A stretch of 62,559 nt of DNA from Pseudomonadota bacterium. GTDB taxonomy: Bacteria; Pseudomonadota; Alphaproteobacteria; Caulobacterales; Caulobacteraceae. The notes below the pieces were generated by a model. The model was not told where the DNA came from. It made no database searches and saw nothing but the letters and a program-made list of their open reading frames with translations. Location: the NCBI GenBank assembly GCA_023456105.1, contig JAEYAO010000041.1, forward strand, positions 1 to 62,559. The letters run 5' to 3'. Position numbers and translations under genes: made by a program. Of the stretch, positions 59,565 through 62,559 are shown piece by piece. Position 1 is the first letter of the stretch. Each line of letters begins with the position of its first letter.

Positions 59565-60902
59565 TTAATCCCGCTCCACGGATGCACCTTGATGTGGATC
59601 AATCACCGGTCGGGGAGAACTGAGGGCGTCCGCTTCGTCCACTTCGACGCGCGGCCCCGGCGGTGTGACGTCCCGGGCGTCATCTGCGATCGTGCGCGTG
59701 TCCGAGGGCGCGACCGCCTCGGCGGGGGCGGCCTGGGGCTGACGCGTCACCGGAGCCTTTTGGGAGATGTCGGAAGTGATCGCCTCGGCGACGTCCAGAA
59801 CCAAGGCGCCTAGCGGCAGGTCGGAGCTTCCCGACAAGCCCGGGCCGGACACCAGGCTGCTGCCCAGCAGCCGGACCACCTCGGGGCTCTCTGAGAAGAC
59901 TGAATGGTTCAGCCGGTCACGGCCGCGGACATCGGCCAGATTGATGACGGTGACGCCGCCGGTCCGCTCCAGCTGGCTGCGGATAGGCTCCTCGGAGGGG
60001 TCGAGGGCGCCGACGCGTTGCACGCCTCCGGCAAGCAGGCGCGAAACCCGCAGGGCCTGGTCGTCGCGCGAGACCAGGAAGGTGAAATGGGGCCGGTCAG
60101 GGCCCAGAACCGCGACCTGCTGGGCGAAGACGTCCACGTCCAGGTCCGGCGCGGCGAGGATCACATTCTCGATCTTTGGGTCGACCCGTCCCTCGCGGAT
60201 CGCGTACTGGCGCAGCGCCTCGACCGCGATCCAGCTGCCCATCGAATGAGCCATGACGGTGACCTCGGTCACATTCGGATTGCGCGCGGCCAGCCGGAGC
60301 AACTGTTCCAGGGCGTCGCGTGAATAGTTGGCGCTTTCCCTATCGTAGACATAGGCATAGATCCGGCCCAGCGAGGGCCATGTGAACAGGACCGGCGCGG
60401 CCTGGATGCCGGAATCATTCGTCAGCTGGGCGAGGGAATAGACGGCCCGGTCGAACGGCACATTGAAGCCGTGCACGAAAATCAGCAGGCGGCCTTCCTT
60501 CAGTTGCGCGTTCATCCACGCCTCGGCCGAGGCGTCGTCGACGACCGGATCGATGGAGAGGGTGGCGAACTCCCGCGCGGGATCGGCCTCGCGCCGACGC
60601 GGCCATTCGACGGCGCCGATCTGGTGGGCAGGAGGGATCGAGACGTCGACCACCATGGCCGTCAGGTGTTCCCCCCTCTTGCCTGAATAGACCACGCCCG
60701 GCGCCTCGGTTGGGGCGCGCGTGGAATAGACCAGCATGCTGATCTCCTGCACGCCCGGATGGGGCGTGGTGATCGGCAGCAGCACGCCGGACGGCGCGGT
60801 TGCGCACGCCTGGACCCCCAGGCCGAGAAACAGCAGAAGGCCCAGCGCCAGGGCTCGGGGCAGGGAGCCTGGACCGGCCCAGGCCGTTCGAAAGGGAATC
60901 AT
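59565..60902 (-). CDS. DUF900-type alpha/beta hydrolase lipoprotein
   Basis: A 445-aa predicted lipoprotein. A signal with lipobox VQAC (LLLFLGLGVQACATA) leads to the hydrolase domain: LIFVHGFNVPFDRAVYSLAQL, WPSLGRIYAYVYDRESANYSRDALEQLL, and the nucleophile Ser in VMAHSMGSW, with Asp in NVILAAPDLD. DUF900-type esterases act on unknown substrates. The C-terminal 90 residues are a Pro/Asp-rich tail. I chose the ATG at 60902 although a GTG at 60911 is also possible. Confidence 0.83.
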   Translation of the reverse strand: MIPFRTAWAGPGSLPRALALGLLLFLGLGVQACATAPSGVLLPITTPHPGVQEISMLVYSTRAPTEAPGVVYSGKRGEHLTAMVVDVSIPPAHQIGAVEWPRRREADPAREFATLSIDPVVDDASAEAWMNAQLKEGRLLIFVHGFNVPFDRAVYSLAQLTNDSGIQAAPVLFTWPSLGRIYAYVYDRESANYSRDALEQLLRLAARNPNVTEVTVMAHSMGSWIAVEALRQYAIREGRVDPKIENVILAAPDLDVDVFAQQVAVLGPDRPHFTFLVSRDDQALRVSRLLAGGVQRVGALDPSEEPIRSQLERTGGVTVINLADVRGRDRLNHSVFSESPEVVRLLGSSLVSGPGLSGSSDLPLGALVLDVAEAITSDISQKAPVTRQPQAAPAEAVAPSDTRTIADDARDVTPPGPRVEVDEADALSSPRPVIDPHQGASVERD

Positions 60903-61019
60903 TGATCGCACGCCTGGATGCCGCTACCGATTATTGGAACTCGACGTATCATTTGGGTTCGCGCTGATCCAGTCAGATTATCGGTGTCGACCCGATGCCA
61001 GGACGACGCGAGGAAATAA

Positions 61020-62021
61020 GTGTTGAATCGAACGGCGCGCGCCGCGGCGAGCCTTCTCATCGTGGTCCTGGCGGTCTTCTGCGCCCTGGCGATCCGCTAC
61101 TGGGTCCCGTGGCCGGTCTGGATTCGCGATGCGGGCGCAGTTGCGTTCCCCGTGCTGGTCCTGGGGCTGTGGTTCGCGCCGGCGCGATGGCGGCGCGCGA
61201 GGCGCGGCGTCGCGGCCGCCATGCTCGCCATTGTCCTGACGGCTTACTGGACCAAGTCGCCAGCGCCTCAGGACTGGCGCGACCTGCATGCTCAGGAGGC
61301 TTGGGCGGTGATTGAGGGCGACCGGGCGACCATCCACAATTTCCGCGACGCCCTACATGATCCTGGCGTCGCGTCGACGCCGCGCTGGACCACAGCGACT
61401 TTCGATCTCGCGACCCTCGAGGGGATGGATCTGATCCTCCAGCCGTTCGGCGACCTGAAGGCGATGGAGCATGTGATGCTGTCGTTCCGGTTCGCCGACG
61501 GCCGTCACGTCGTCGTCTCCATGGAGGCGCGCCAGGCGAGGGGCGCCGAGTTCGACCCCCTGGCGGGCTTCTTCCGGCGCGACCCCATCTATCCGGAACT
61601 GGCCACCGAGCGCGACCTGTTCTGGGAGCGGTTGGCCAGGACGCCGCCGGACGAGATCCAGATCTATCCGATCCGCCAGAGCCCTGAGGTCGTCCGCGTT
61701 TATTTCGAGCGCATCCTGCGGTTCACGACCCAGGTTCACGAGCGCCCCAAGTTCTATTCGACCCTGACCGAGAGCTGCATGACCTCCTTCATCAACCTGG
61801 CGCCCGAACGTTTCGCCTCGGTGCCATGGTATGATTTGAGGCGCTGGATTCCCGGCTATGCCCTGCCGCTGTTCCAGCAGCTGGGTCTCGTCGACGACAC
61901 CATCCCCGCCGATGCGCTGGCGCGGGTCAGCAGCCTGCCAACCGATGTTCGACCCCCGTCGGAGTTTCCGGACGATGCGTCCTGGAGCGCCTATCTCCGA
62001 GCGCAGCTTTCAGCAAGGTGA
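61020..62021 (+). CDS. DUF4105 domain membrane protein
   Basis: A 333-aa inner-membrane protein. Three N-terminal helices (ASLLIVVLAVFCALAIRYWV, AGAVAFPVLVLGLWF, VAAAMLAIVLTAYW) precede a large periplasmic DUF4105 domain with AWAVIEGDRATIHNFRDALHD, MEHVMLSFRFADGRHVVVSMEAR and TLTESCMTSFINL. The start is GTG at 61020 after GAGGAAATAA. The domain resembles papain-fold amidase-like proteins; its reaction is unknown. Divergent from the hydrolase gene. Confidence 0.82.
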   Translation: MLNRTARAAASLLIVVLAVFCALAIRYWVPWPVWIRDAGAVAFPVLVLGLWFAPARWRRARRGVAAAMLAIVLTAYWTKSPAPQDWRDLHAQEAWAVIEGDRATIHNFRDALHDPGVASTPRWTTATFDLATLEGMDLILQPFGDLKAMEHVMLSFRFADGRHVVVSMEARQARGAEFDPLAGFFRRDPIYPELATERDLFWERLARTPPDEIQIYPIRQSPEVVRVYFERILRFTTQVHERPKFYSTLTESCMTSFINLAPERFASVPWYDLRRWIPGYALPLFQQLGLVDDTIPADALARVSSLPTDVRPPSEFPDDASWSAYLRAQLSAR

Positions 62022-62070
62022 TCCGCAGCGGCGCCTCTCGGTGCGAGCTAGATATTCCATGGCCGCGCGA

Positions 62071-62090
62071 ATATATGGCTAGCCATATAT
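62071..62090. promoter_or_regulatory. Perfect 20-bp palindrome upstream of ohr
   Basis: Two 10-bp arms, ATATATGGCT and AGCCATATAT, meet with no spacer, 18 bp before the ohr ATG. It is the position expected for the OhrR (MarR-family) operator that represses ohr until the regulator is oxidised by organic peroxide. Confidence 0.7.
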
Positions 62091-62107
62091 TTCTGTCAGG
62101 TGGAATG

Positions 62108-62533
62108 ATGAGCGCTCTCTACACAACCAAGGTACACGCCGTCGGCGGCCGCGCCGGCTCTGTTCGCAGCGAGGACGGATTGCTCGACCTTCCACTCGCC
62201 CTGCCCCCGAGCCTTGGCGGCAAGGGAGACGCGACCAATCCGGAACAACTGTTCGCCGCAGGTTACGCCGCCTGCTTCGGCAACGCCGTGATCCACATCA
62301 CCCGCAATCGGGAAAAGAAGATCGGAGACGACGGCGTCGAGGTCACCGCGACCGTGGGCATGGAGCCCAATGCCGGTGGGGCGTTCGCCCTTACCGTAGC
62401 GCTCGATGTCACCATCGCTGGCGTCGATCAGGAGGCGGCCGAAGCGATCGTCGAGGAGGCGCACAAGGTCTGCCCCTATTCGAACGCGACCCGGGGCAAT
62501 ATCGATGTCGCGCTTTCTGTGAAGACGCGGTGA
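62108..62533 (+). CDS. ohr: Organic hydroperoxide resistance protein Ohr
   Basis: A 141-aa thiol peroxidase of the Ohr/OsmC family. The two active-site cysteines are in AACFGNAV and KVCPYSNATRGN, with an Arg earlier (GRAGS) and Glu (NPEQLFAAGYA). It reduces lipid and organic peroxides using lipoylated partners. The ATG at 62108 follows AGGTGGA. A GTG that overlaps its stop may start the next gene, plausibly ohrR. Confidence 0.95.
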   Translation: MSALYTTKVHAVGGRAGSVRSEDGLLDLPLALPPSLGGKGDATNPEQLFAAGYAACFGNAVIHITRNREKKIGDDGVEVTATVGMEPNAGGAFALTVALDVTIAGVDQEAAEAIVEEAHKVCPYSNATRGNIDVALSVKTR

Positions 62534-62559
62534 AACCAGACACCGATCCGGCCGAAGGG
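62530..62559 (+). CDS. Possible start of the next gene (partial, candidate ohrR)
   Basis: A GTG at 62530 overlaps the ohr stop codon and opens a frame VKPDTDPAEG to the window end. MarR-family OhrR genes are frequently the neighbour of ohr and would bind the palindrome at 62071. Too short to confirm. Confidence 0.3.
   Translation, partial: MKPDTDPAEG

Overview
The window reads as a chromosomal segment of a Brevundimonas-like alphaproteobacterium (Caulobacterales). The composition is high-GC throughout. The order fliQ-fliR-flhB-cckA, the presence of both cckA and chpT, a CheY/CheR pair beside chpT, TTAA-N7-TTAA (CtrA-type) boxes and a GTTC-N7-GTTC SOS box upstream of recA all point there. This assignment is an inference from gene content; no 16S gene is present and no tRNA gene was recognised.

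Layout. (1) 1-9.2 kb is accessory: an IS3-family end, two TetR regulators, a decapitated SDR gene, an SDR/SnoaL-like pair, a four-gene operon (SDR, VOC, saccharopine-dehydrogenase-like, ABM-like) divergent from an AraC regulator, and an orphan bioB. A 12-bp near-palindrome occurs identically at two regulatory gaps here. (2) 9.2-13.3 kb holds envelope and stress genes (FUSC, two DUF421, DUF1622, a HhH protein) mixed with broken pieces, including an ExoD remnant and a frameshifted small membrane gene. (3) 13.3-15.7 kb is a two-gene unit: a PAS-PAS hybrid histidine kinase overlapping a BLUF blue-light receptor. (4) 16.2-22.5 kb is the C4-dicarboxylate system dctB-dctD-dctA plus an OprO/P-like porin. 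(5) 22.5-25.7 kb has maiA, a sugar transferase, an acyltransferase and folE. (6) 25.8-30.1 kb is fliQ-fliR-flhB-cckA. (7) 30.1-36.1 kb has a DUF885 protein, a TrxB-like reductase with DUF2945 and a 43-aa protein, icd followed by a triple hairpin repeat, and a DUF2939 pair. (8) 36.1-53.4 kb is mostly core: alaS, recA, cheR/cheY, chpT, cysQ, prfC, a HEYGHH peptidase-like TPR protein, glcB, mscS, xth. (9) 53.4-62.6 kb is again more variable: a hybrid kinase with a candidate structured RNA upstream, an IS3 remnant, HdeD, MipA/OmpV, an in-frame TetR::efflux outer-membrane-protein chimera, a CsbD-like protein, an alpha/beta hydrolase, DUF4105, and ohr behind a perfect 20-bp palindrome.

How it works together. 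CckA and ChpT are two members of the CckA-ChpT-CtrA cell-cycle phosphorelay. CtrA-type boxes lie upstream of fliQ, the sugar transferase and icd, so parts of the window are probably outputs of that relay. DctB/DctD should control DctA in dicarboxylate uptake, feeding icd and glcB reactions of central carbon metabolism. The strongest unusual signals are the TetR::OMP fusion (a likely efflux-operon deletion scar), the three 36-bp-period hairpins after icd with a compensatory stem change, the candidate RNA at 55.3-55.45 kb, the BLUF/kinase unit, and a DctD that lacks a recognisable GAFTGA loop.
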